Both the position numbers and the translations under genes were made by a program. Below, piece after piece: positions 25,460 to 37,884 of a stretch of DNA of 64,000 bases. The notes beneath the pieces are model-generated. The model saw only the letters and a list, made by a program, of their open reading frames with translations. It was not told where the DNA came from and ran no database searches. Numbering within the stretch: the first letter of the stretch is position 1; each line of letters begins with the position of its first letter. This DNA comes from Adineta ricciae (taxonomy: Eukaryota > Rotifera > Eurotatoria > Adinetida > Adinetidae): contig CAJNOJ010000005.1 in NCBI GenBank assembly GCA_905250025.1, forward strand, positions 62,001 through 126,000, given 5' to 3'.

Positions 25460-27502
25460 TATTTAGAAAAAAAATCTTCTTTCTTGTTCTTATCTTACAA
25501 GTAGGCGTTCGATTTTTAGACAAATATAATTTTTTTGATAATGAAAGTCAACGAACACATGCCGTTTTTTTTTTCTTGTAGTTTCACTTATCTTTGATCA
25601 AAATTATGATACATAAAACAGGATGAAATAAGGCAATATTTCATTGTTCCGACTCGCTTCGTTTCGGTTTTTAAGATCGCCTACTACGAGCGTGCCATTA
25701 CTCTATTGAGAACCCAATGTAATTTGCCGATATTAACCAACTGGAATGCCTGAGGCTTTGAATAATTTATAATAAAAATTCTAGTTTCATAACACGGTAA
25801 TAAAGTATATGAATAAACAAGAGAAAAGAAGCTAAACTTAGTAAATGATACAACTACTGAATTGACATGTTTACTGTTTTGCTTGCAATGTATTTATGGA
25901 CAAATATATTCGGCAGTGCATAACTTTGATCAACCGGTTATCAAAGTTCCATTCAGATGTTCTTTACAGCAGCACTCGTCGCGTCTCTGCATTTGACGCA
26001 TTAAAATATCGATTATTATCAGTATAGATATGTCTGAAAACAATTGCATATATTGATGTATCAATTTGTAAATCCTACGATGTAGCACTATTCAGTGAGG
26101 TTTATATTTCTACAGACTCACGAGGATCATATTAATGATAACTCTGCAGCATTTGGGCTAAAGCGCGCGTATATCAAAATAAGTTAAAGAGTCATGTTTC
26201 GCCTCTGGTTGTTTCGGCTAATAACGAAACGAGGCGAAATGCTCCGATGAAACTTTGCTTCGTTTCAGGTGTTGACATACAAGTTTATTCATTTCTTCAA
26301 TGAAAACTAATTCTATTATATAGAACTCAATCATGTTGTAAGATCTTCATGAAGGTTAATTGGATCAATAACGTTCGCCCGACAGATTCATCATTGTGCG
26401 AAGGTTAAACTCCGACTAGTCTAATGTTATCTCTGCATAATCATTTGTTGAAATCAACATTCGAAGAACGATTGTATGGTATTAATGCGTTGATATGTGG
26501 GCTATTTTTTTTTTGACATATGGCCGACGAGGAATAGAAAGCCAATTGGTTCTCCAGATAGGAAAATCTTAGAAGAAAAGATTTTCGAGCACATATTAGA
26601 TTTCGTTGACATTATCTCAATTAAATCTGGTATGCAAACTATTCCGAAGGAAGTCGACGAGGTTAAGTTCCACGATTGATCATAATCAATCAATTGTAGG
26701 TCATTTGATAGAGACATTACGATTTTTGTTTTATTCAATGTTCTATTTGCATATGTTATCAAAAGAAAAAGAAAGACAGCCTTGATTTCTTTCTCGATTA
26801 AATCACAGGAGACATAATTATGATCAAAAAACGCTTTTTATCTCTGGTGATCCAGATTGAATTTCATAGGCGATTATTCCCTGTACTTTCTATAGCAAAA
26901 GGAATGATCAATGCGTGACAAATATCGAATGAAATCACAGTTTCAGTCTTACGAAGAACACATCAAATTCCAATCGAGATGATATCGTATCCAAGAACAT
27001 AACGAAGGAATTTCTTCTTATTTTATCTAAATTATTCTTTCTTTCAAGTAATATTAACTGTTGCTTTATCTCCTGAGGAAAATCTCACTCACTGAATATC
27101 GAATTTCCACTCATATCTTCCTGTTTGTTTGCATTTTCTATTGCTCATCATTTCGAACACACCCGACATTCTACACATATCTTTTATTCAAATTGAAAAT
27201 AAAACAAAGAACAAAAAAATGAAAAGGTTTCTCATACGTGTTGCTTTCTTTTTTTCTCTCTCTCTCCCTCTTTCATTAAATCAAATTCTTAGGAAACATC
27301 TCGAGAGATATTTGTATACACATATTCATATGTATACTATCGTATATTTATATACACACAGAGACAAGCAGAAGTCAAATATTATATATAGAAGCACCGC
27401 CAAAAAAAAAAGAAAAGGAAAGAGAGAAACAGCAATGCACACACATATTGTATCTCTATATATAAATATTTCTTTGTATATTACCCAAAATACGCGAGGA
27501 GT
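25460..27502. other. Intergenic, about 2 kb, no gene seen
   Basis: No convincing exon. The only structured element is the imperfect inverted repeat at 26195-26240. The right part is CT/GA-rich with TA runs near 27340-27470. Confidence 0.5.
26195..26240. repeat. Imperfect inverted repeat (hairpin)
   Basis: GTTTCGCCTC on the left pairs with GAGGCGAAA on the right, and an inner GTTTCG pairs with CGAAAC around GCTAATAA. More TCGTTTC/GAAAC words lie nearby (26200-26275). It could be the end of a decayed mobile element or a chance hairpin. Confidence 0.5.
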
Positions 27503-27718
27503 TTATTCATTGAATGGTGAGATAATGTCGGAAAGATAAGGATTGTTCATAACACCATCGATAAATTCATCTTTGGTTAATGATCGATCATTGTTAACAT
27601 CAATTAATGAAAACACGTCTTCAACGCAACGCTCAGGTGGATAATCAACTTTGGATTTGCCTAAGAGATCATACATAGCCGAAATAACTCGTACCATTTC
27701 TTTTCTATCAATCGAGTT
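27503..27718 (-). CDS. Neuronal calcium sensor/visinin-like protein, C-terminal fragment truncated at an assembly N
   Basis: The last 70 or so residues of an EF-hand protein are clear. The end of EF-hand 3 (NSIDRKEMVRVISAMYDLLG) is followed by a full EF-hand 4 loop (DVNNDRSLTKDE), then DEFIDGVMNNPYLSDII and a short tail. This matches the frequenin/neurocalcin/hippocalcin family of calcium sensors, which are about 190 aa long. The first half of the EF-hand 3 loop should lie just upstream, but the base at 27719 is N and the sequence beyond it does not continue the loop. I see no EF-hand exons in the next 2 kb on this strand. The gene is therefore cut by the assembly rather than shown to be broken. 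Confidence 0.8.
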   Translation of the reverse strand, partial: NSIDRKEMVRVISAMYDLLGKSKVDYPPERCVEDVFSLIDVNNDRSLTKDEFIDGVMNNPYLSDIISPFNE

Positions 27719-27719
27719 N
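27719..27719. other. Single ambiguous base, probable contig join
   Basis: One of three single N positions in the window. Homology to the calcium sensor stops exactly here. Confidence 0.75.
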
Positions 27720-29640
27720 TCTTTGACAACGCGTATATCAGGTTGATGGACTAACATGATTTGTGTTTTTCTTTTTTTTTTCTCATTATGATAGAATGAA
27801 TCTTTCTCTATACTTATCCTCTACTGTGATGGGATACTAATGTAATTTGTATTTGTTCGTATTATTCTGAGAATGGTACTTAATGTATAATTCTTTCCAT
27901 GCAATATGTGTTTGATCGAAATGAACTCGATCGTTAAAACATTCTTCGCCACTGCTTTCTCTCTCTCTCTCTCTCTCTCGCGTCTAAATCAACATGAAAT
28001 ATATATTTCTCTACTAAATCTCTCCATATCTCATGGGATCATTTTTCTCATCAGCAGATTTCATTTGATTTCTCTCCACTTTTTTTTCTATTGGAGTGCG
28101 CTACAAACTTTCAACAAGTACTGATTATCTATCTCAAGAGCCTTTTGTTTTTATTATTTTGTGATTTTAAAACGAAATGACAATTGGGAACAGTGTGTTC
28201 GCAGAAATCAACATTCAGATGAATTTTAAGTAGCGTTACTCGAAAGCAGACGACCAGCATAAATTCTCTCGATTGAAGGAAAAAAGTCAATCAGTGTTAT
28301 TTTAATTCTCAACAGATAGAAGACAGAACAAAGAAATGCGAATAACATTCGAGAAACGAGGAGAAAAGCCATGCATAAGTTCGGATCATCCAAGCAAACT
28401 GATTCTTGATAACAGCAGCGTCAAAGAATCATTGACAGATGGATAGACGTACAACAGACGATCTTAATTTTCTTACGCGACTTATTTTCTTTCTTTTATA
28501 CGATCCAAGGACTAGTTAATAAATGGATAGATATTCTTTCTACTATATTCGTTTGTTCGTTATATAAACATTATTTTTCTTCTTTATTTCTTTGTTTTCT
28601 TTGATCTTATCCTCTCGTTTTTCTTTCACGGACAGATTTTTTTCGTTAACACAGCAGTTTTCTGGCGTCGGCCTATGTTCTCTTGCAATGTATTCATCTA
28701 TTTTGTTCTCGAACACAGCGACCGATCATACAATGTATGTTAATGTTGTTGATACTGCTGATTCGTTTGTTTATTTATTTTTACTTGCTATTCTAAACCA
28801 TTTATATGTCACGCTCATTGCTCGTCAATTACAATGACTATATCGATCGTATGGAGATAGAAAGATTAAATCATCAAATGAGATACTTTCTTTTTTTTGT
28901 GTGTGTCGCTGACATATGCTGACAAAGGAAATCGATTGAAGACGAACATCAAATCGTCTAATATGAATTGGCAATTGGTTGAGAATTGCTGATTGCTGCT
29001 TATCAGAAGATCTTTTCTAATATATTTATGTCAAAAGCAATGATCAATTTATGTCATCAGAGATGTTAAACGACGATTAATGAAGATACCAAGGAAGAAT
29101 ATCAGTCGAGTTGCTTTTGCTTTAACATTATCAAACGAGACAATTACTCTCAGTCAATTCTCAAATCATCTTATCAGCTTTTCTAGTTGATTAGTTATTT
29201 TATTACGCAGAAAAATACTATGTACTGTTTCTACTCGCGGAAAATCATTCGAAAGATGAAATCAGCGCATCGACGCAATCTCATCGAAAGAATCAATTTG
29301 TAACTGAAAGAAAAAGGGGAACTTATGATTCACGATCTAATATTACGAAAATAGTACCGACAAATTTTTCTTCTTGTCGAATCAACGAAATGAATGATAA
29401 GCTTATACACGTTATGTCAACAAGAGATATAAATGTATGTAAAAATAAATCGACAAACACGAAAATAACTGACTTTTGTGACGAAACTATGTTTGTTACC
29501 GGAAAGAACGGATCGAGATGTATAAACAATGAGTGAACGAGTGTTTATTTCATGTCTCGACGATGTTCGAATGAACAATTAGAAGAAGTACGGACAAACG
29601 AGGAGAAAAAAAGCATTAGTCAGTGATTGCGAGTCTTTCG
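27720..29640. other. Intergenic, no gene seen
   Basis: About 1.9 kb with a (CT)n tract at 27957-27979, T-rich stretches and no convincing exon on either strand. Confidence 0.5.
27957..27979 (+). repeat. (CT)n microsatellite
   Basis: About eleven CT units in noncoding DNA. Confidence 0.85.
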
Positions 29641-31834
29641 ATGACGAAAGTTACGGTTTCTGTCCTCCTATTCTACTTACCTTATCTGGTTATTGCACGA
29701 ATTGGTGAGTGAATAATGATCAAAAATAAGATTCTATCTAAAACAGAATTTCAATATTAGGACATTCGAAACAAAGTCACTGCTTGGATGAAATCAAAAG
29801 TGGCACACTAGCACTCGGATGTCCGAATAATCAATTGATTAAACTCGGACGGATATTTTATGGTTATTCGTGGTCGAATGAATGCTCCTTTGTGGAGAAA
29901 GATTGTACGATGGACGTGCCACGCGAAGATATTGTCTGTTTAACAACGACGAATTGTACGATTCGTGTTATTGAACATCCGTTGATATTACAAGACTGTT
30001 GGAACTTAGCTGCGTCGTATGTTCAAGCAGAATATGAATGCATAGCAGGTCTGTGGGCGAAAACATTGTTCTAATTCACAATCCAGACAGTATCTGCATA
30101 TAAATAGATTAAACACAAGAGAAAATTAGTTTGTCTTATGAATAGATAAATAGATTTATGATTATCATAAAGATGACGTGGTTGTTCTTTGTCTGCTTTT
30201 AGAATATTCATTGCAAAATGTTTGTCAACCGCAAGATACAACTTTAACATACGGGTTTCTCTCAACGCCTAATTATCCCCATGGGTTTTCTCCGAATCTC
30301 AATTGTCCATGTGCATTATTTGCCACTCCGGGCTACGCGATTGTTCTCGAAGTGATCGATTTTCGTTTGCCAACATGCGCCGAAGCTGGTCTCATCCTTT
30401 GGCTTGGCCAGGATTTTCAAACGAAATGTTTAACACAAGATCCACTCACTGTTGTTAGTAATGTTCAACAGAATGTCACTCTACGTTTCTATACGTTATC
30501 GCACATGAAACACGGTGGTTTTCTAATTAAGTATTCGGTTTTACCTGTTTCGAATAATGCCACAGTTAGGTTGCAATGTTACGTTGCACCAGCTGTGAGT
30601 CGTTCACCAATGTCAACGGGTTTTCCGTCGTCAGATCTTTCTCAACAACCTCCCTTACATATTCCAGTAGGAGATAATGGAATGAATGTTGCGATTGATC
30701 GTGAAAGTGGAGCTGAAGGAAACGACGAGAGACGAAGAATAGGAGATGAAATGCCGGTTCCATCATTTGTTGCTACTCATTCAAATGATTTAATAAAACG
30801 ATTTCCATCCGGACACGATGATTCTTCGTCCGTTTTTGGTACACTTGAAGAGCCTAAAGTGTGTAAGAACGTTTGTTAAACATGAAGTATTCAGCTATGT
30901 TTGCTCTAGGGTATCATGTCGCTGGCTGGTGTTAATAAACAGCAACAACAGCAGTTTCAAGGGCTCAATCAAACAATCTATAAGCGATGTAAGATATGAA
31001 TAAACAGGAAAAAAGACGAAGACAAACATTTCGAATATCTGCTTATGAAAAGCGCCTACATCTTTAGATCTATTTCCAAATTCAGCATCGTTTCGTCGCT
31101 CGAATATGACTGTGATCGTTATCTGTGTTGTTAGTGCAGTCATTTTTCTTCTGATCATGATCAATGCTCTCATTTGGTTCATTTTCTCGTTGCGGTAAGC
31201 ACAAACCCGCATATTAGTTCTTCTATACCGCACGCAACTGCATCTCTAACGTCTTATATTATCACTGTTATTATTATATTTGCTGTATGTGTATATATTA
31301 TATGTATATAGACCAAGCAAGCCCAAACCGACTCCGCCTTTTCGAAATTTCTATCCCCATGCGCCGACATTGAGTAATCAAACAAAAACAACTACTTCAA
31401 CATATCCGACGCCAATACATCCTCGTCGACATCACTCACAAACATCTCTACGTTTAGATGATTCATCTTTAATGTCAAATCATTTAGTCCGCCAAGACCG
31501 AATATTGCCACAAGCAGCAGCAACAAATCGTCTGAAAACTCTTCGTTCGTTACTTTTTCGTGGTCATAAAACTCTTGGAATGAGTCCGATGATCATCAAT
31601 CGCTCGAACTCGTATAATCGCGATCTGGATTCGACATTATCGGGCTATCATATACGTTCTTTATCACAATCTGTGATTGAATCTCAATTACCAAAACCAT
31701 ATTACGAAGAACAAGAAGATTGTGTAGATCTGAAATCCGAATGCTCAATTTTAACAAATCGTAACCATGGCCTAATGAATCCAATCAAATCAAATCCTCA
31801 ACCGCGACAAATCAACTCCTGGGATGACATTTAA
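29641..31834 (+). CDS. Single-pass receptor with SUEL-type lectin and CUB domains
   Basis: Five exons (29641-29705, 29762-30048, 30203-30862, 31068-31194, 31312-31834) join to 553 aa. Residues 1-20 are a signal peptide (VSVLLFYLPYLVIA). A SUEL/D-galactoside-binding lectin domain follows with LALGCPNNQLIKLGRIFYGY and the Cys pattern CSFVEKDC...CLTTTNCTIRV. Next is a CUB-like domain (YGFLSTPNYPHGFSPNLNC to GGFLIKYSV). A linker leads to one membrane span encoded in its own exon (VIVICVVSAVIFLLIMINAL). The cytoplasmic tail of about 180 aa is Ser/Thr/Arg/Pro-rich with several Tyr residues. SUEL lectin domains bind rhamnose or galactose and occur in latrophilins and EVA-1. The SUEL-CUB-TM combination suggests a cell-surface recognition or guidance protein; ligand and role are unknown. 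Confidence 0.85.
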
Positions 31835-32378
31835 CATCTTTCTTTTTATATTGTCTCTCGCCATTTCTTTCTTCTTGATATTTCTAATGAACACCTAATG
31901 TAACGTCACTAGGGAAAAGTGAGTTCAAAACGGCATTCAATTAATGTATGCTCGTTTATCACCGGTGTCGTTGTCATCGTAGTTTCTTCTCTCTCTCCCT
32001 CTCTCTCTTTTCTTTGATGTGTACACGTTCGCATATCTACCATGATTAAAATTTACTTTTCCGAGAGATGAAACATCAACATGTCTTCCTCTCTTTCTCT
32101 CGCTGGATACATACATAAAGATGTACGAGTCATTGTTGATTCGACTCATCGAATGTTTTTTTTATTGTTTTTGTTCGCTCTCGTATTCATGAGCAAAAAA
32201 GTACCGTCTTTGACGTTCTATGTCTTGTGATGATGTTTGAAACGAGAAAAAAATGTAGAAAAAGAAAATGATCGAAGAAAAAAAATCGACCACACGGTTC
32301 AATGACATTCCTAGATTCCATGTCCATTTGTCATTTTTAATGGTCTGAACAATAACATTAACATGATGAGTTCATACT
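31835..32378. other. Intergenic, nothing recognised
   Basis: T/C-rich spacer with a CT-rich tract near 31988-32010; no exon seen. Confidence 0.5.
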
Positions 32379-33131
32379 ATGAGTAAGTATTGCATTGAAG
32401 AACGTTTACAAGAAATTGAAAATACTTGTCAGGAAAATGGCTTATTGACTGAAGTTCATAATACTTCTAGGTCGTTATTCAATTCGAATCCACATGTCAA
32501 TTCGAATCCATTTCTGTTCACACCTCTACTCTATCCATCACCATTAGCACCCTTGCTTCTTCAACCAGAGCCATCGTTTCATTTGTACCAAGAAGTTTTC
32601 CTAAGAAATCTTATTGGTCATTATACACAAACGCAGCTACCACCACCCCTACCGTTACCGTCGGTTCTTGTACCATCATCATCAAGATTATCACCTGTAT
32701 CTCCCGAAAAAGAATCTCAAGTTTCATTCACAAGAAAGAAATTTTCACGTGAAAAATATTCGAAAACTCGCCGCCGACTGTCATGTCCACAGTGCTCATA
32801 TACAACCAATCGATTGAATAATCTCAAACGACATGTTCAAACCATGCATGAAATTCTTTCGAAACCAATCGATTGTTGCGAGCAACTATTCACTAGTAAA
32901 GCACATTTTCGGGCGCATGTTAATATGGAACATCGTTGTGGATATCATTGTGATATTTGTCGACGAACATTCTGTCGGAAAGCACTCTTACGACGCCATC
33001 AATCGATTCATTCGGGCCAAAAAGCATTCGTTTGTTCAATATGCTCCTATTCCACAAGTCACAAAGGAAATCTCGACCGACATACACGAATTCACCGACA
33101 TCACAACGAACATAAGGAACTTTCGGTTTAA
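32379..33131 (+). CDS. Small C2H2 zinc-finger protein (four fingers)
   Basis: A single-exon reading of 250 aa. The N-terminal half is Pro/Leu/Ser-rich (PPPLPLPSVLVPSSS). After a basic stretch (SREKYSKTRRRLS) come four fingers: CPQCSYTTNRLNNLKRH, a degenerate one with adjacent cysteines (DCCEQLFTSKAHFRAH), CDICRRTFCRKALLRRH, and CSICSYSTSHKGNLDRH ending near the C-terminus. The clustered C-terminal fingers suggest a sequence-specific DNA-binding transcription factor. No ortholog is evident. An upstream in-frame exon cannot be excluded, although the ATG is the first in this frame. A polyadenylation signal follows at 33203. Confidence 0.8.
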   Translation: MSKYCIEERLQEIENTCQENGLLTEVHNTSRSLFNSNPHVNSNPFLFTPLLYPSPLAPLLLQPEPSFHLYQEVFLRNLIGHYTQTQLPPPLPLPSVLVPSSSRLSPVSPEKESQVSFTRKKFSREKYSKTRRRLSCPQCSYTTNRLNNLKRHVQTMHEILSKPIDCCEQLFTSKAHFRAHVNMEHRCGYHCDICRRTFCRKALLRRHQSIHSGQKAFVCSICSYSTSHKGNLDRHTRIHRHHNEHKELSV

Positions 33132-34091
33132 ATGTTGTTCTATTCGCTTTTTTATATATCATAGAGTCAAAGAACATGTAATTATTTCATTTAGTCATGC
33201 TAAATAAATATATATTCGATGTATTTCATACTCTTTTCAATATCACACTTGATTATTGAAGTTATCAGTAGTGAGTTAACACAACCGCCATGTGTGCATC
33301 AAAATCATGTCTACCATTCGCTTTTCAAATGTACCTTGATTGGGTACAAAAGAATGTCGCTTACCGATATGTCATGAAAATACACTTGAGTCTATTCTTT
33401 ACTTGTGCATATTTCGTCGGCGAAAAAAAATGAGGATTCGAGTATAGGAAGCAGGTGACACTATGACGTTGTGAGAACTTTTATCTTCATTACCCACCTG
33501 CATATTCGATTCTTTTTGTAGTGAAGTTCCGCGTTAAGAATGTTTTTTTGTATCAATCGGAAAATGCGACTTTTAGCTTTGTTTGGCGAGAATACATGTG
33601 CGCCCTCTTTCGACAAAATTCTCCACCAAATAAAATGAGGGTCGACAGAACAAACTCGATGATGTTTTGTTCGCCGTATCAAATGAGTCATTCACTTCAA
33701 CGTAGCTTGCGTATTTTCTTCTCTTCCGTTCCTTTTCTCGTTTGCTTTCTCCCCTCCCAGTTGCCAACTCGACGAATCAATCTCTCTATTTGCAAACTGA
33801 CGTGGATGTTTGTCGTGTCTCGATTGGTTTGAAAAATTTATATTCCCAACGTAAAATTTTGTCTTTGTTTTGATTGAAAGTTTGTAGATTTTTCTATCTT
33901 ATTGACATTTGTTTGGTAGAAAAGGAAAAGAATCGATTATTTAAGTGTTGTGCTCATTCTCCAAAACATTCCTACTACCATTTCGTAAGAATTCAAAAAG
34001 GAAACATCGAATGTTGTTTTATTTGCTTCAACTGTAGTCCACAACTGAATGACTCAATGATTTCACGTAATAATTAAGAGCCAAATTAACA
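33132..34091. other. Intergenic with poly(A) signal, no gene seen
   Basis: AATAAA at 33203-33208 probably serves the upstream zinc-finger gene. Remaining open frames look random. The right end is the ATF6 promoter/5' UTR. Confidence 0.5.
33203..33208 (+). terminator. Polyadenylation signal AATAAA
   Basis: It lies about 70 nt after the stop of the small zinc-finger gene. Confidence 0.6.
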
Positions 34092-37038
34092 ATGAGTACG
34101 CTTGATATTCCAATAAATGATATCGATTACGAATCTTTATTCGGTGGATTTGATGTTGTTCCGGACAACAATGTAAAGAAAACAAAAACGAATGAATTTG
34201 TTTTTCCTTTGCAATTAATTATATGTTTCTGTTGATAGACATCACCAACAACTGAAAATGATAATGACAGTCGAATATCGAACACACCTCCAATGACAGC
34301 GGAATTGAATAACAATTTAAGTAAATATGATTGAGTTACCTTCAATTTAAGTATGTCATTTAATTTCTATGATTAGATATTTGGCCTTGGGTTACAGATA
34401 GTCCACTTTCTGATGATCCAAATGGTGAACACTATGATATAACTGCGTTGATTGATGAACAAGTACGATTGAAAAGAAGTTTTGATGAATGGAAACTGAA
34501 GAATATTATGTATCTATTCTAATTTAGGATTCTATGATGCTTGGCGATAATCTGACAGATTCGGATAGTTCGACATTGGATGATTTACTTGCAGGATTTG
34601 ATCTACCTGAATCACAAAATTCTGAGACATTGCAACAAATTGTAAGAATGAGTTTTCAATCACAGCAGAATATTCCGATTTGTTTATCTTTCTAATAGTC
34701 ATTGTTATCACCTTCTTCAATTCAAAATCTATATCCATCATCTTCGCCAATTCAAAATCCGTATCCGTCACCTCCTCCATCGGCAAATATCATTTCCTCT
34801 CCACCACCATCGATATCAACTCAGCGACCTGTACTTTTACCAAAACCGACAGTAAATCAAACAAGTTTTCTTCCGCAACGGCAGCAAATCACAAGTTGTG
34901 TTAAACTTCAATCCTATGCCGGTACAGCATCTACAGGGCCAAAATGTGTCAAAATCGAACCAGTTATCAACACAACACTACCAACACAGCCACCACCGGC
35001 TAATATAACAATAATTACTACATCGAAACCTATTACGGTCGCAAAAGTACCTGTAATCAAGATGCCATTAACAACAACAACAACACCAATTACAATCGTT
35101 AAAACAGGTGAGTTTGACTTCATTTGGGTACGAATATTCGACTAGTGTTCAACATTTCTTTGATTTTCTATAGAAGCTGACACAATCCCGACAACCAATG
35201 TGAAACGCATTACAACTGTATATCCTAATCCGATGAATAATGAGAATACACCAGTAAATACTGGCACATTTATCAAAACATTGAATGGAACAAATACAAT
35301 GACTTCGCCACCAGCTAAACGACGACGTTCAGAAAGTTCGACGAATCATCAACAATTATCTGTTCAATCATCGGAATTGACAACCTTGACACTTGATCAA
35401 CTGAAAGTTCAATATGGAAATGTTAGCGTAAGTTGCTTGTGTATGTCATGAAAAGAGAATCATCTTGATTCGAACTTGTTTCTAGGAAGAGGCATTAAAG
35501 AAACATCTCCGAATGATTAAAAATCGTGAATCAGCATCTTTGTCACGTAAACGACGTAAACAGGTCGGTATTTCAATTCTGTCTAAATGTATTTTACTCA
35601 TTTAAGAAATAACTCTAGTTAATGGAAAACCTCGAAGTCAAAGTGAAAGAACTCTCGGATGAAAACGACCGATTAAAAGGTGAAAATACCAAATTATTAA
35701 CACGTGTGCACACTTTAGAAATGGAGGTACAAGAAATTCATTCTTTCAGTACGAAATTTTCTTTTCTCCTCGAATATTACAGAACGAATTGCTGAAAACA
35801 TATAAACTCGGTAATGGAATAGCATCACCACGTGCTCGTAAACCGTTGATACTGATGGGTATCGTTCTTTTGGTTGTGCTCAATATCTTTACATTAAAGT
35901 ATGAAGTTCATTTTCAAATAATGATTTCGAATGATTTGTTTTTCTAATAGTTCTTGGGCACCGATCTCCACGGAGTCGTCAGGTTCGATCGCATTATATG
36001 ATAGACATTCGGGCTATAATAGCGAAGGAACAATAATTCGTGGTCGAACAATTCTTAGTGCTGCTCGCCGTGGTAGTAATGATAATTCTTATGTAGCTAG
36101 TAGTGATACTGATGATGGGTCGAATGGGAATAATGATTCATTGATTATCCCCACGTATCCGTTCTTGCAATGTGTAGCTTTTATTAACAAAACTCATTCA
36201 CAACGGTAAATAATTTGAATTATCTTACTATTTTGTAAACTCGAAACGATTCGTAGATAAACTTTTCAAAATCTGAGTCTAATATTTTTGTTGTTGTCTT
36301 TTTCAATAGAATCAATCAGGATCTTCGTTCATGGGTGCAAGATCATTATCGTGATGAAGAAAAAGCCACTGATAAAACAAAACCGGTTACGATATCTAAT
36401 TCAAATTCTATAAGCATTCCCGCAACTCCTGATGTGACTTCAGTAAGTGAGTCTCAAGATCAACAACAACATATATCGCGAAAAGTTGCGCTACTCAATC
36501 GACGATCATCGAGGTTTGTTTGCTTAACATGAAGTTTCCTTGGAAATCAAGTCTTAACCTAGAATTCAACCGGAAACTCGAGGACAATTACAACCATACA
36601 GACGCTACGAACCAAACAATGAGGATTTCATTCGTGCAATTGATCGTAAAAACGACACACTCTATTTCGTATCATTCAATCGCGTAAGATAACTTCATCG
36701 GAAATCTTTCAGATTACATATCTCATTCCTATAGGATCATTTCATTTTACCTGCAACGGTGACCAACCAAACCCAACGACCAAAAATGTCACTGATTTTA
36801 CCCGCTTCGGTTACACATTTAAATAGTAGAATCTCCGACCTTGAATTCTTCAACGATTGTTTCATGTATTTTTTTTTCAGAATCAATTCATGTTCCAGCA
36901 AACCATGTACCTATGATTCAAATCGACTGTGAGGTTGAAGATACGAAATTGGTTTTTGTCAAACGCGGCCATATCCCATCGTCTTATCGGCAAGATCTTT
37001 TTCGATATTATTCATCAGTACCGCAAACAACTGTCTAA
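34092..37038 (+). CDS. ATF6: ATF6-type ER-membrane bZIP transcription factor (unfolded protein response)
   Basis: Fourteen exons join to about 718 aa. Residues 1-340 are an acidic/Ser-Pro-rich cytosolic activation region (DDLLAGFDLPESQ). The bZIP follows: basic region MIKNRESASLSRKRRKQ (about 350-368), then a leucine zipper (LEVKVKELSDENDRLKGEN). A membrane span lies at about 424-441 (LILMGIVLLVVLNIFTL), and a luminal domain of about 275 aa carries family text: INQDLRSWVQDH, DTLYFVSFNRDHFILPA, QRPKMSLILPA and VPMIQIDCEVEDTKL. On ER stress ATF6 moves to the Golgi, is cut by S1P and S2P, and the freed bZIP part activates chaperone genes. A candidate S1P site of the RxxL type is RTIL, soon after the span. 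Poly(A) signal at 37290. Confidence 0.95.
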
Positions 37039-37884
37039 TCTCAATGTTTACCTTTGTCATGTGTCTTTTTCTTTTGCTTCTGTCGGTGAATTCAAATGAA
37101 AAAAGCTTTTTTATGTTTATGATTAACCTTGGGAAAGGTTTTTTGTTGTTGTTGATGTTATTGTTGCCTTACATAAGAAAAAAAAACAAATTTTTACGTT
37201 CCTTTTTTTTTCATTTCGGTAATTTCCTTTCTTCTCTGTGTTTTCTTCGTTTTGTGCAATGGGAGGAGCAGAACATGCAACAAACAAAAAATAAATAATC
37301 TTTTCCTAGTATTGTTTGGTGCATGAACGATCTCTTTCTCGTGTTTTCTCTTCTTTTCACTGATTACATGTACATGTATGTCGATCTTCATATTTATTAT
37401 CTTATTCGATTGATTTCTTCATTGTTTTGTTTTCTCTCGTACACATACTCGTTGTAGCTTTTAGTATCTTCGAGTTGTGCTCTCGTATTTTCTTGCGATA
37501 TGGGAATATATCTTGTATTGTTTTGAAAAAAAACAAAGAATTTCTGCTTAACTTCGTTTTTGTAATATGTGTGAAGAAGAAGAAGAAGAAGAAACAAACT
37601 ACTGAGAGCTGTGTGGAAACAGACGTGCTCTAAAAATAGATCTTTCGAGGGAAGGAGAACATCTGACGCAGTAAATGATGCGAATGACTGGCTTCCTATT
37701 TTGAAGGTCAATAGAAACGATCATTGAATTCATCGAATTGTTTTCCCAATGCTGATAGTATTAGCACTAGAGGCAGAAAGGCACATCTGACTAATTGTAC
37801 TTAGCAAAAATAGGTCGCCATGGAAGAAAGAAATCATTTTCTGTTCATCTTCGTTTTAGAGAAGAATTTCATTGTTTTGCTGTC
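37039..37884. other. ATF6 3' UTR and transaldolase upstream region
   Basis: T-rich and GAA-repeat DNA (near 37572-37592) without a gene. An in-frame extension upstream of the transaldolase ATG is open back to about 37795 but lacks family similarity. Confidence 0.5.
37290..37295 (+). terminator. Polyadenylation signal AATAAA
   Basis: Located about 250 nt after the ATF6 stop codon. Confidence 0.55.

Noticed and set aside
26497..26762. Opposing frames of 60 and 86 residues
   Set aside because: They mirror each other on opposite strands with no domain similarity.
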